Below are positions 9,110-17,963 of a stretch of DNA of 64,000 bases, one piece after another. The stretch covers positions 62,001 to 126,000 of the forward strand of contig JBPOFM010000001.1 of NCBI GenBank assembly GCA_051252455.1. The letters run 5' to 3'. The notes under the pieces are model-generated. The model was given only the letters and a program-made list of their open reading frames with translations, had not been told where the DNA came from and did no database searches. Position numbers and translations under genes: made by a program. The DNA comes from JBPOFM01 sp051252455 (lineage in GTDB: Bacteria > Bacteroidota > Bacteroidia > Flavobacteriales > Flavobacteriaceae). Numbering within the stretch: the stretch's first letter is position 1; the number at the start of each line of letters is the position of its first letter.

Positions 9110-9796
9110 ATGATAGATAACAAAATTGCCATATTAATCTTTGCTAATTCTGCCCAACAGGAAGCTTTAGCGAAACCCTTTAAGTCGTCAGACTTACTTT
9201 TTGATGCACTGAATCAAGAGACGCTGCAAAAAGTTAAGGCGACAGGACTGCCCTGTTTTCAATATTCTGAAAAGGAACAAATTGGAAGGTGTTTTGCCGA
9301 ACGTTTTACGAATGCAATGCAATCGGTTTATGACAAAGGCTATGATACCGTCATATCAATTGGTAACGATACACCTCATTTAAAATCGAGTCAGATTCTA
9401 AAGGCAGCGCATCAGTTAGAAACCCAAGATATTGTTTTGGGACCCTCTTTTGATGGCGGTTTTTATTTGATGGGATTGAAAAAATCCATTTTCAATGCAG
9501 ATACCTTTCTAAATTTACCTTGGCAAACATCTCGATTATCACAAAGCATCTTTCGACTGGTTGCTGTAAAAAAAATAAAATTGTTTACATTGGAAATGCT
9601 ATCGGATATCGATACAATTTCGGATGTCAAATTTATACTTCAACGTAAGAAACAGATTTCTTCAAGATTAAAACAGATACTTTCTGATGTTGTTTCGGAT
9701 GAAAAAACGACTGCTTTTTTTCACGAAGCTTTTCTCCAAAATTCATCTCAGAACCAATACTTCAATAAGGGTTCTCCGCGTTTGATTCACGCTTAA
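9110..9796 (+). CDS. DUF2064 / TIGR04282-like glycosyltransferase-like protein, divergent paralogue
   Basis: 228 residues from the ATG at 9110, which has an AAGGAAA sequence just upstream; the open frame extends back to 9056 but overlaps arsS and lacks homologous character. The core motifs of the family are visible: ISIGNDTPHL and LGPSFDGGFYLMGLKKS, then LSDIDTISD. The usual N-terminal nucleotide-binding signature (FTRNPELGKCKTRL in the second copy at 17286) is absent; this protein has IFANSAQQEALAKPF instead. It may therefore be a non-catalytic or differently specific partner. The second, canonical paralogue is encoded 7.5 kb downstream in the same strand block. Confidence 0.8.
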   Translation: MIDNKIAILIFANSAQQEALAKPFKSSDLLFDALNQETLQKVKATGLPCFQYSEKEQIGRCFAERFTNAMQSVYDKGYDTVISIGNDTPHLKSSQILKAAHQLETQDIVLGPSFDGGFYLMGLKKSIFNADTFLNLPWQTSRLSQSIFRLVAVKKIKLFTLEMLSDIDTISDVKFILQRKKQISSRLKQILSDVVSDEKTTAFFHEAFLQNSSQNQYFNKGSPRLIHA

Positions 9797-9886
9797 TTAA
9801 ATCCTGAAATGTAAATCATCATTTGCATTTTCTGACCTCTGATTTGACCATCAGACACATTACCATTAATTAATGAATTAAATTTT

Positions 9887-12800
9887 ATGAGGCAACTCTA
9901 TATTTGTCTGCTGCTATTATTTTCATGTTTAAGCTTTTCGCAAACAACCATCACGGGAACGATAACAAGTTCAGAAAATGGAGGCACATTACCCTTTGTA
10001 ACCATTGTTTCGACCAATGGAAAGTCAGCTAGTTCCGATGAAAACGGAAAGTACAGTATTGAAATTTCGTCCAAAAAAGACCAACTTCAGTTCTCCTATA
10101 TCGGATTTAAAACACAAACCCTAACGGTCGGAACTCAAACTGTCATTGACATTATGATGGAAGAATCCTCAACCGACCTTAATGAAATTGTAGTAACTGC
10201 TTTAGGGCTTGAACGATCAACGAAAGAATTGGGATACGCGGTTCAATCCATTCAGGCTAAAGATGTGACAGAGGTAAAGACAGTCAATTTTCTTGATAAT
10301 TTGGCAGGGAAATTAGCTGGAGTTTCCATTACGCAAGGTGCCACAGGAGTTGGTTCGTCCTCAAAAATCACAATTCGTGGAGAAGCTTCTTTTTCCAACA
10401 ATAATCCATTGTTTGTGGTGGATGGAATTCCTATCAACAATGAAACGGTGTTTAACGTTACCAATGAAGCTGCGGCTGGTTTTCAAGAAATAGATTTTGG
10501 AAATGGAGCCATGGAAGTCAATCCGGATGATATTGAATCTGTGACTGTCTTGAAAGGACCAAGTGCTGCCGCACTGTACGGCACAAGAGCTTCCAATGGT
10601 GTGATTGTCATCAAGACGAAAGATGGCAGCAAATCCAAAGGTTTAGGAATTAGTTTTAATTCGTCCTTATTTGTTGACACAGCTTTTAGGCTACCAAAAT
10701 TTCAAAACCAATATGGACAAGGAAATTCAGGCCAATTTGAGTATGTCGATGGTCTTGGTGGAGGAACAAACGACCTCATCAGCTATTCTTGGGGACCACG
10801 ATTGGATGTTGGGAATTTAATTCCACAGTATGATGGTCCTGTCATTCTGCCAGATGGAAGTATTGTTCGTGGCGCTGATACGTCTTTATATAGTGGATTG
10901 CCAATTACAGCAACACCATTCGTATCGAATCCAGATAATTTGAAGGGTTTTTATCAAACTGGAATTACGACCATCAATAATATTTCAATTTCGGATAGTT
11001 TTGACACCGGAAATTATCGTTTGTCTTTTACAGACTTACGAAGTGAATCCATCATTCCTGGCGTCAATCTTGACCGCCAAACAGCGGCAGCCAAATTGAA
11101 TTTCAAGCCTACTGAAAAGACCGAAATCTCAACATCCATCAGTTATGTAAATTCGTCAAGTGATAACCGTCCATCGAATGGTTATGGAAGTGAAAATGTC
11201 AACTATGCTTTGGTGGCTTGGGGTCCACGTTCTTTGAATATCGAAAACATGAAAAATTACTGGCAACCTGGTTTGGAAGATGTTCAGCAGTTTTCTTTTA
11301 ATTATACCTATTTCGATAATCCTTATTTCACATTGTTAGAAAACCGCAATTCATTTGAGCGGGACCGCGTGTTTGGAAACATTGCCATCAAACAAAATTT
11401 TACGAATAATTTCAGCATCTCTTTACGTTCTGGAATGGATTATTCAAGTGAAAAACGACAATTCCGTCGTGCTTACAGTAGCAACCGATTCAAAAATGGT
11501 GCGTATGCTGAACACGATGTCTTTTATCGTGAAGTGAACACCGATTTCCTTATCAATTATAATAATCTTTTTGGAGATTTCTCCTTCGATATATCTGCTG
11601 GTGGTAATCGTTTGAATCAACTTGCATCCACAACCCAATCACAAACCAATAGTTTGGCACAACCTGGCATCTACAATTTGAATAATGCTGCGTCTCCAAT
11701 TGATGTCTTTCAATTTGAATCCAATAAACGCATTAATTCCTTTTATGGAATAGCAAAATTGGGTTATAAATATTTCTTATTTCTAGATATTACAGGTCGA
11801 AATGACTGGTCGAGTGCTTTGGCAACACCTTTTTCAGTCGATGGTACGTCCTTCTTTTATCCGTCAGTTTCATCAAGTTTTATCTTGTCGACGGTGACAG
11901 AATTACCAGAAGTGATTTCCTTTGCCAAATTGAGAGCAAGTGTGGCACAAGTTGGAAACGACACCGCGCCTTACCAAACATCAGGCGCATTTATTTCACA
12001 AACTACATTCAATGGTCAGCCGACATTCAGCAATCAGGATTTTATTCCGAATGCAAATTTGAAACCTGAACAAACGACCTCCTATGAATTTGGAGCTGAT
12101 ATTCGGTTTTTCAAAGACCGTTTAAATCTAGATGTGACCTATTATAATGCAGATACTAAAGACCAAATCATCTCATTACCTATCGCCATTTCATCTGGAT
12201 ACAACCAACAAGTACTCAACGGTGGAAAGGTCAATACGCAAGGTGTCGAAGTCATTTTTGGTGTTGTTCCAATCAAAACTGATAATTTCCAATGGAATAG
12301 CACTTTTAATTTTAGCACAAACCGTTCTGTCATTCAAGAATTGCCACAGTCAGATGGTCGTTTAACCTTGGCTTACAGCAGAATTTACGACAGTGCCAAC
12401 CAAACGGTTTGGTTTCAAGTGGAAGAAGGTGGACGCATTGGCGATATTTATGGAACTGGTTACACAAAAAATGAGAATGACGAATTTATCCTTGATGCCA
12501 ATGGAAATTATATTGCCGATAATACACTTCGAAAAATTGGCAACTACAATCCAGACTTCATGCTCGGTTGGAACAATAGTTTCAATTACAAAAACTGGAA
12601 TTTGAGTTTCTTGTTCGATTGGAGACAAGGTGGCGAATTTGTGTCCCGCACACGAGCGTTGGCAACTGTTGGTGGACAATTGGCAGAAACATCTTTCAGA
12701 CCTGAAGAAGGTATCGTAGCGCAAGGTGTCGTCAATACTGGAAGTGCTGAGAATCCTGTTTATGTTCCCAACACAACGGCCATTTCCGCTGAAAGTTATT

Positions 12801-13099
12801 ACCGACAATTTTATGACAGAAATCACGAGGAAAATAATACCTATGATGCATCCTATTTGAAATTACGTCAGTTTTCCGTAGGCTATTCCATCAACTTGAA
12901 AGACGGATTTTTAGGTTTGAAAGAAGGTGCTGAAGCCAAGTTTTTAGTGATTGGAAATAACATTTTCGTCATCACAGAAAATCCGCACGTAGACCCAGAA
13001 CAATTGGCTGTTCAAGGCAATGGTTTTGTGAGTGGCGTGGAAGATATGAGCTATGCGACAACTAGAAGCATCGGATTTAAGGTTGGCGTTAATTTTTAA
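9887..13099 (+). CDS. SusC/RagA-family TonB-dependent outer-membrane transporter
   Basis: 1070 residues with a signal peptide ending about residue 19 (CLSFSQ), a carboxypeptidase-regulatory-like beta domain (about 20-100, TITGTITSSENGG), a plug domain with the SusC-type region (LDNLAGKLAGVSI and LKGPSAAALYGTRASNGVIVI), and a long barrel ending SIGFKVGVNF. It imports a ligand across the outer membrane using TonB energy. It is immediately followed, with no gap, by its SusD-like lipoprotein. SusC/D pairs usually take up glycans or peptides; here the pair sits inside an arsenosugar-type gene block with a symporter behind it, so the ligand may be an arsenic, nucleoside or sugar compound. The ligand cannot be read from the sequence. 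Confidence 0.93.
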   Translation: MRQLYICLLLLFSCLSFSQTTITGTITSSENGGTLPFVTIVSTNGKSASSDENGKYSIEISSKKDQLQFSYIGFKTQTLTVGTQTVIDIMMEESSTDLNEIVVTALGLERSTKELGYAVQSIQAKDVTEVKTVNFLDNLAGKLAGVSITQGATGVGSSSKITIRGEASFSNNNPLFVVDGIPINNETVFNVTNEAAAGFQEIDFGNGAMEVNPDDIESVTVLKGPSAAALYGTRASNGVIVIKTKDGSKSKGLGISFNSSLFVDTAFRLPKFQNQYGQGNSGQFEYVDGLGGGTNDLISYSWGPRLDVGNLIPQYDGPVILPDGSIVRGADTSLYSGLPITATPFVSNPDNLKGFYQTGITTINNISISDSFDTGNYRLSFTDLRSESIIPGVNLDRQTAAAKLNFKPTEKTEISTSISYVNSSSDNRPSNGYGSENVNYALVAWGPRSLNIENMKNYWQPGLEDVQQFSFNYTYFDNPYFTLLENRNSFERDRVFGNIAIKQNFTNNFSISLRSGMDYSSEKRQFRRAYSSNRFKNGAYAEHDVFYREVNTDFLINYNNLFGDFSFDISAGGNRLNQLASTTQSQTNSLAQPGIYNLNNAASPIDVFQFESNKRINSFYGIAKLGYKYFLFLDITGRNDWSSALATPFSVDGTSFFYPSVSSSFILSTVTELPEVISFAKLRASVAQVGNDTAPYQTSGAFISQTTFNGQPTFSNQDFIPNANLKPEQTTSYEFGADIRFFKDRLNLDVTYYNADTKDQIISLPIAISSGYNQQVLNGGKVNTQGVEVIFGVVPIKTDNFQWNSTFNFSTNRSVIQELPQSDGRLTLAYSRIYDSANQTVWFQVEEGGRIGDIYGTGYTKNENDEFILDANGNYIADNTLRKIGNYNPDFMLGWNNSFNYKNWNLSFLFDWRQGGEFVSRTRALATVGGQLAETSFRPEEGIVAQGVVNTGSAENPVYVPNTTAISAESYYRQFYDRNHEENNTYDASYLKLRQFSVGYSINLKDGFLGLKEGAEAKFLVIGNNIFVITENPHVDPEQLAVQGNGFVSGVEDMSYATTRSIGFKVGVNF

Positions 13100-14551
13100 A
13101 TGAAACAAATGAAAAACATACTATATATATTCGGATGTATCATTCTTTTGTTCGCAAGCAGTTGCACAAAAGATTTTGAAGATATCAATACCAATCCCAA
13201 TGCGCCTGTAACGGTTCAACCAAGCTTGTTGCTGCGTCAGGTCATCTATAATTTTGGTGATGAAATGAGTTACGAAAGTTTTGTAGCAGGCGATTTATTG
13301 TCACAACATCGCACAGCGATTGACTTTAATCTTTTTGACAGACACGCCTTGAAATCGCCACAATTGGGCGGAAATCCTTGGCCAATTTTTTACACCAATT
13401 TACGCGATAACGAAATCATTCTAAATCAATCTAGAACGGTTGAGACTTTCAGGGTTTACGAAGGTCCTGCTTTAATTCTGAAAGCTTATATGGCTTCAGG
13501 ATTGACGGATTTGTTTGGAGATGTGCCCTATTTTCAAGCCTTTAATGGTGTGAATGGCGTTGTAACTCCTGTCTATGACAAACAAGAAGATATTTATCTG
13601 GCTGAAGGTGGAATTTTGGACAACTTGGATAAAGGAATTGCAGCCATCAACGCATATTCAGGCTCAACTCCGTTAGAAGGTGATATTTTATTCAATGGCG
13701 ATTTACAAGCTTGGGTTCGATTTGCAAATTCTCTGAAGATTAAGCACCTGTTAAGAATTTCAGACAAAATAGATGTGTCTTTACAATTGCAAGCCATTTT
13801 TGATGGTGGCAATTACATCACGACCAATTCTCAAAACGCAATTTTTAATTTTACCAATACAAGACCGAACAGTTTCCGATTGGCACAATTACGAATTGGC
13901 GATTTCAACAATTTCGTTCTGTCCGAAACAATGGAAGACATTTTAACCAATTTAAATGATACCAGAATCGGCGAGTTTTTTAGACCTTTTTCCAATTCCA
14001 CTTCCGGAGAATACAATGGTTTGTTGAATGGTATCAACGCATCTGAAACCTCAATTGCATTGTCTGATTATTCTGTAGCTGGAACGGCATTTCGAGAAGA
14101 CACCTCAACCTTAGATGCCAATTTTATCACAGCTTGGGAAGTTAAATTCGCCTTGTCAGAAGCGGCAGCAAGAAATTTAATTACAGCAGATGCACAAAAT
14201 TTATACGAGACGGGCGTCACTCAAGCTTTCGAGTATTGGAATACAGATCTGCCTGCCGATTATTTGATAGGTCCAGCAGCCTACAACGCAACAGGAACAA
14301 CACCAATCCAACAAATCGTAACTCAAAAGTGGATAGCGAGTATCCTCAACAGTTATGAAGGTTGGGTAGAATATCGCAGAACTGGTTTTCCGGAATTACG
14401 AACAATTTCGGCAAGTCTGAATGACAATTTAATTCCTATAAGAATGCCGTATCCAGCGGAGGAAGAAGCCTTAAACGCTGAAAACTATGGTGTAGCGGCA
14501 GCAAGCACAAATAATAACAGTATCAACTCGCCAGTTTGGTGGGATGAATAA
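13100..14551 (+). CDS. SusD/RagB-family substrate-binding lipoprotein
   Basis: 483 residues starting with a lipoprotein signal (FASSCTKDFEDINTNPN) whose Cys is near residue 22; the start is the ATG directly abutting the SusC stop (a second ATG lies at 13109). The DFEDINTNPNAP sequence is characteristic of the SusD-like 2 subfamily. The helical TPR-like core and a C-terminal tail rich in small residues follow, ending SINSPVWWDE. It acts as the surface lid that captures ligand for the SusC channel. Zero spacing to SusC and ten bases to the symporter show one transcription unit. Confidence 0.92.
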   Translation: MKQMKNILYIFGCIILLFASSCTKDFEDINTNPNAPVTVQPSLLLRQVIYNFGDEMSYESFVAGDLLSQHRTAIDFNLFDRHALKSPQLGGNPWPIFYTNLRDNEIILNQSRTVETFRVYEGPALILKAYMASGLTDLFGDVPYFQAFNGVNGVVTPVYDKQEDIYLAEGGILDNLDKGIAAINAYSGSTPLEGDILFNGDLQAWVRFANSLKIKHLLRISDKIDVSLQLQAIFDGGNYITTNSQNAIFNFTNTRPNSFRLAQLRIGDFNNFVLSETMEDILTNLNDTRIGEFFRPFSNSTSGEYNGLLNGINASETSIALSDYSVAGTAFREDTSTLDANFITAWEVKFALSEAAARNLITADAQNLYETGVTQAFEYWNTDLPADYLIGPAAYNATGTTPIQQIVTQKWIASILNSYEGWVEYRRTGFPELRTISASLNDNLIPIRMPYPAEEEALNAENYGVAAASTNNNSINSPVWWDE

Positions 14552-14560
14552 CATAAAGAA

Positions 14561-15895
14561 ATGAGTACAATTAACTGGCAATGGGCACTAATCATCGTAT
14601 CGAGTTTGATACTTTTCTTTCTGTCACCTTTAGCCAAAACGACAAGTCAGTTTTTTAAAGCTACCAAAAGAAGAAAGTCACCAAATGTCTTTGTTCTGAC
14701 TGGTAGCTTGATTATCTCGTGGATTTTCGCCAAAAGCATTACCAATGCAGCCAATTTGGGTCTCGATTATGGAATTGTTGGTGGCGTTGCCTATGCTGGT
14801 TATTATTTATCTTTTGCGATTGCCGGAATTCTTATTTATCAAATGAGGACCAAAGGTAATTTTTACAGCATTCATCATTTTCTAACCACAAAATTTGGCA
14901 AAGGGGCAATGGCTTTGTTTTCAATCTTGATAGCGATTCGTCTTTTTAATGAAGTGTGGAGCAACACAACGGTTATTGGAACCTATTTTGGTCCACAAGG
15001 GAGCGATCAATATTATTGGTCAATCATCGTCTTCACAGTTTTGACTTTAGCTTATGCCATCAAAGGCGGTTTGAGTAGTTCCATTTTCACAGATGTCATT
15101 CAAATGGGTTTGTTTTCAATTTTGCTGTGTGTTATTCTTTGGAGTGTATTTACGAAAGATGATTTTACAGTGAAAGAAGTTGCGACCTCTGGAACTTGGA
15201 GCTTCGAACTCGGGCTAAATTTATTTTTTGCAGCAATTATCCAGTCGTTCAGTTATCCATTCCACGACCCAGTTTTGACCGATAGAGCCTTTATTTCTTC
15301 ACCGAAAGTAACACTCAAAAGTTTTCTTTGGGCAAGTGTTTTGGGCGGATTATGTATAGTGCTTTTTAGTATTATTGGAGTTTATGCACAAAGCAAAGGT
15401 ATGGAAGGACAAGCTGCTGTCGAAGTTGGAAAAGCATTTGGGGTGGTTATATTATTGGTCATTAACTTTATTATGATTACTTCGGCAGCATCCACACTTG
15501 ACTCTACATTTTCATCTTTTTCAAAATTATTGGCGATTGATTTAAAAATGGGAAGAAACTTAACTTTCGGTCGCGCTTCGATGGCAGTAATTGCTATTTT
15601 GGGAACTCTTCCCGTATTCTTGAATGCAGAAATATTATCAGCCACCACAATTTCTGGAACCATGGTTATTGGGTTGACACCAGTTTTTATGTTTTGGAAC
15701 AAAGAATTTCCAAGGATTAGTTTCTACTTGAGTGTGATTTGTGGATTAGTTTTTGGGTTCATTTTGGTGTTTGATGTATTCCCCAAAGCCTTGATTTTTA
15801 CAGATGGAAAATATGCCGATTTACTTTGGGTGAATGTATTCGGTATCTCAAGTTGTATTCTCTTATATTTAATACCTAAATGGCTAAAAAAATAG
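14561..15895 (+). CDS. Sodium:solute symporter family transporter (SSS)
   Basis: 444 residues with about 12 hydrophobic segments, among them a GGVAYAGYYLSFAIAGIL helix, the AIKGGLSSSIFTDVIQMGLFS segment typical of the SSS family, and MITSAASTLDSTFSSFSKLLAIDL, which corresponds to the conserved sodium-binding Ser/Thr region of transmembrane segment 8. The length is slightly short for the family. It would move a solute from periplasm to cytosol with Na+. Ten bases separate it from the SusD gene and it overlaps the next gene by 16 bases, so it very likely carries the SusC/D ligand (or a fragment of it) across the inner membrane. The substrate is not identifiable. Confidence 0.85.
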   Translation: MSTINWQWALIIVSSLILFFLSPLAKTTSQFFKATKRRKSPNVFVLTGSLIISWIFAKSITNAANLGLDYGIVGGVAYAGYYLSFAIAGILIYQMRTKGNFYSIHHFLTTKFGKGAMALFSILIAIRLFNEVWSNTTVIGTYFGPQGSDQYYWSIIVFTVLTLAYAIKGGLSSSIFTDVIQMGLFSILLCVILWSVFTKDDFTVKEVATSGTWSFELGLNLFFAAIIQSFSYPFHDPVLTDRAFISSPKVTLKSFLWASVLGGLCIVLFSIIGVYAQSKGMEGQAAVEVGKAFGVVILLVINFIMITSAASTLDSTFSSFSKLLAIDLKMGRNLTFGRASMAVIAILGTLPVFLNAEILSATTISGTMVIGLTPVFMFWNKEFPRISFYLSVICGLVFGFILVFDVFPKALIFTDGKYADLLWVNVFGISSCILLYLIPKWLKK

Positions 15896-16707
15896 AACAT
15901 ATCAATCAACTTTCAGGTAAAGTACTGCTTTTTGGTGGTGTTTACAGCAATCTTCAAGCTTTGGAAAAACTGAAAGGCATTGCTGAATCACTCAACATTC
16001 CGCCTGAAAATTGCATCTGTACAGGCGACATCGTCGGGTATTGTGCCCAACCAGAAGAAACCGTTCAGTTATTTAAGCTTTGGGGCGCCAAGAGCATTGT
16101 AGGGAACGTAGAGATTCAATTGCGTGAAGGTGCTGAAGATTGCGGTTGTGATTTTAGGGAAGGCTCACGATGTGATGGATTTTCACAATTGTGGTATCCT
16201 TTTGCACAAAGTAAACTATCGAAAAATTCACTGGAATTTATGGCAACCTTACCTGACCATATCACATTCGATTATGCAAATAAAAAGGTAACAGTGGTTC
16301 ATGGTTCTTATGACAATATTTCGGAATTTATATTTAAATCCACCCCTTGGAAAAACAAGAAACCAAATTTTTCCGTAAGTAATAGTGAGGTTATAATTGC
16401 TGGCCATTGTGGATTGCCATTTTATCATCAACATGAAAATCTGCTTTGGTTAAATCCAGGAGTCATCGGAATGCCAGCTAATGATGGAACACCAAGCGTA
16501 TGGTATGCGATTATGGACGATTCATATGAAACATTGAAGTTTAAACATCATCAATTGGAGTACAATCATAAGTTGACCAGTAATTTGATGCAAAACGGAT
16601 TGTTACCAGAAGAATACGCCCGAACCATCATAACAGGAATTTGGGATAATACCGAAAATTTACCAGACGCAGAAAGCGGCTTGCAAGGATTCGGAATAAA
16701 TTTATAA
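15880..16707 (+). CDS. Metallophosphoesterase-fold protein with non-canonical metal motifs
   Basis: 275 residues of the calcineurin-like phosphoesterase fold, overlapping the symporter by 16 bases. The usual D-x-H of motif 1 (DIHGN) is replaced by G19-G20-V21-Y22-S23-N24. Motif 2 (TGDIVGY, residues 48-54) keeps G-D. Motif 3, usually GNHD, reads G75-N76-V77-E78. Later His motifs remain in part (VVHGSYDN, IAGHCGLPF). Three cysteines cluster at residues 88, 90 and 98 (DCGCDFREGSRCD), an unusual feature that could bind a metal or arsenic. I recall similar proteins with a GG-x-YSN start beside other ArsS genes, so the changes may be a subfamily trait. A phosphatase step in arsenosugar assembly is plausible but unproven. 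Confidence 0.8.
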   Translation: MAKKIEHINQLSGKVLLFGGVYSNLQALEKLKGIAESLNIPPENCICTGDIVGYCAQPEETVQLFKLWGAKSIVGNVEIQLREGAEDCGCDFREGSRCDGFSQLWYPFAQSKLSKNSLEFMATLPDHITFDYANKKVTVVHGSYDNISEFIFKSTPWKNKKPNFSVSNSEVIIAGHCGLPFYHQHENLLWLNPGVIGMPANDGTPSVWYAIMDDSYETLKFKHHQLEYNHKLTSNLMQNGLLPEEYARTIITGIWDNTENLPDAESGLQGFGINL

Positions 16708-16708
16708 A

Positions 16709-17209
16709 ATGAGATTATTAGTTATCATAATATTTAGTTGTTTTGCTTTTCAAGCCAATGCGCAGAAAACATTGGATGATTTGCTTAACCAATACAATAG
16801 CAATCGAGCACCTTACATATCCGTTCAGGAGTTGGCGATGCCGAAAACCGATGCCATTATTTTAGACGCTCGCGAACCAGATGAATATGAAGTCAGCCAT
16901 TTGAAAGATGCTGTTTTTGTTGGTTATAACAATTTTACAATTGATTCCATTCAAAATAAAGTAGGTAACAAAGACCAACCAATAGTCGTGTACTGTTCGT
17001 TAGGAATCCGGTCGGAAACTGTTGCCGATAAGCTTAAAAAAGCAGGTTTTACAAACGTCTACAATCTTTATGGAGGCATTTTTGAATGGAAAAACAATAA
17101 TTTTCCTGTTTTCAATTCAGAAGGAAATGAAACTGATAATGTCCATACATTTTCAAAAGTCTGGGCAAAATGGTTGTTGAAAGGGAACAAGGTTTATGGT
17201 GAACTTTAA
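16709..17209 (+). CDS. Secreted (periplasmic) single-domain rhodanese
   Basis: 166 residues with a clear signal peptide (MRLLVIIIFSCFAFQANAQ, cleavage about residue 19) and one rhodanese domain: ILDAREPDEYEVSHLKDA and the active loop VVYCSLGIRSE with C96. Rhodaneses carry persulphide sulphur on this Cys, and some family members handle arsenate or thio-arsenicals. It follows the phosphoesterase by one base and ends the transcription run begun by SusC; a promoter-like box lies before the next gene. Periplasmic sulphur transfer to an arsenical is a reasonable inference; the rhodanese identity is firm. Confidence 0.88.
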   Translation: MRLLVIIIFSCFAFQANAQKTLDDLLNQYNSNRAPYISVQELAMPKTDAIILDAREPDEYEVSHLKDAVFVGYNNFTIDSIQNKVGNKDQPIVVYCSLGIRSETVADKLKKAGFTNVYNLYGGIFEWKNNNFPVFNSEGNETDNVHTFSKVWAKWLLKGNKVYGEL

Positions 17210-17267
17210 ATAAAATTTAACCTGTTAGAAATTATCAAGTCTTATCTAAACCCTAACTTTGACACCT

Positions 17268-17275
17268 TAAATTTG
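17268..17275 (+). promoter_or_regulatory. Bacteroidota-type -7 promoter box before the DUF2064 gene
   Basis: TAAATTTG matches the Bacteroidota -7 consensus TAnnTTTG exactly. I do not see a convincing -33 TTTG at the usual distance. Its position gives only about five leader bases before the ATG at 17286 but about 47 before the ATG at 17328, which bears on which start is used. Confidence 0.4.
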
Positions 17276-17285
17276 CACTTCAAGA

Positions 17286-17963
17286 ATGGGAATACTTTCT
17301 ACCAACACCAACAGCAATGACAACGAGATGGCAAAAGACTTCCATTTCCCAACTTCAAAAAAAGCATTGATTATTTTTACCCGAAATCCCGAATTAGGGA
17401 AGTGTAAAACGCGTTTGGCCAAAACAGTTGGAGACGAATCAGCATTGGAAATTTATAAATATTTATTGCAACACACCGCTGACCTATCCGAAAAAGTCAA
17501 AGCTGATAAGTATGTGTTTTATTCTGAAAATATCAAACGAGACGATATTTGGAATTCTGCCGTATTCAACAAGAAATTGCAAGCAGGTGATGATTTGGGC
17601 GAACGAATGAAGCATGCGTTCTCCGAGTTATTTGATTTAGGATACGAAAAAGTCATCATCATCGGAAGCGATTTACTCGATTTAACTTCAAATGATGTTA
17701 CAGAAGCTTTCGAATTATTAACAGATTTTGAAAACGTCATTGGTCCCGCACAAGATGGTGGTTACTATCTTTTTGGAATGAAACATCTCAATGTTGACGT
17801 TTTTAAAAATAAGGATTGGGGAACCTCAACGGTCTTAAAAGCAACTTTACAAGATTTACACAATAATAATGTGCATCAGCTCAAAGAATTGAATGATATC
17901 GATACCTTTGAAGATATGCAGCACTACAACGAACTTAAAAAATTCTACATTTTACATGATTAA
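17286..17963 (+). CDS. TIGR04282-type (DUF2064) arsenosugar-associated glycosyltransferase
   Basis: 225 residues from the first ATG; a second ATG at 17328 would remove a polar, low-complexity leader (NTNSNDNE) and fits the promoter box better. The nucleotide-binding signature LIIFTRNPELGKCKTRLAK is intact, as are GDDLGERM, IIIGSDLLDL and GPAQDGGYYLFGM. These proteins have a GT-A-like fold and co-occur with ArsS. Here it overlaps the purine nucleoside phosphorylase by eight bases. It is likely to transfer or activate a sugar-type group during arsenosugar assembly, although direct biochemical proof for the family is not known to me. Confidence 0.87.
   Translation: MGILSTNTNSNDNEMAKDFHFPTSKKALIIFTRNPELGKCKTRLAKTVGDESALEIYKYLLQHTADLSEKVKADKYVFYSENIKRDDIWNSAVFNKKLQAGDDLGERMKHAFSELFDLGYEKVIIIGSDLLDLTSNDVTEAFELLTDFENVIGPAQDGGYYLFGMKHLNVDVFKNKDWGTSTVLKATLQDLHNNNVHQLKELNDIDTFEDMQHYNELKKFYILHD

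Noticed and set aside
12362..12826. 154-codon minus-strand frame inside the SusC gene
   Set aside because: Antisense shadow of a clear TonB-dependent receptor; no protein-like features.
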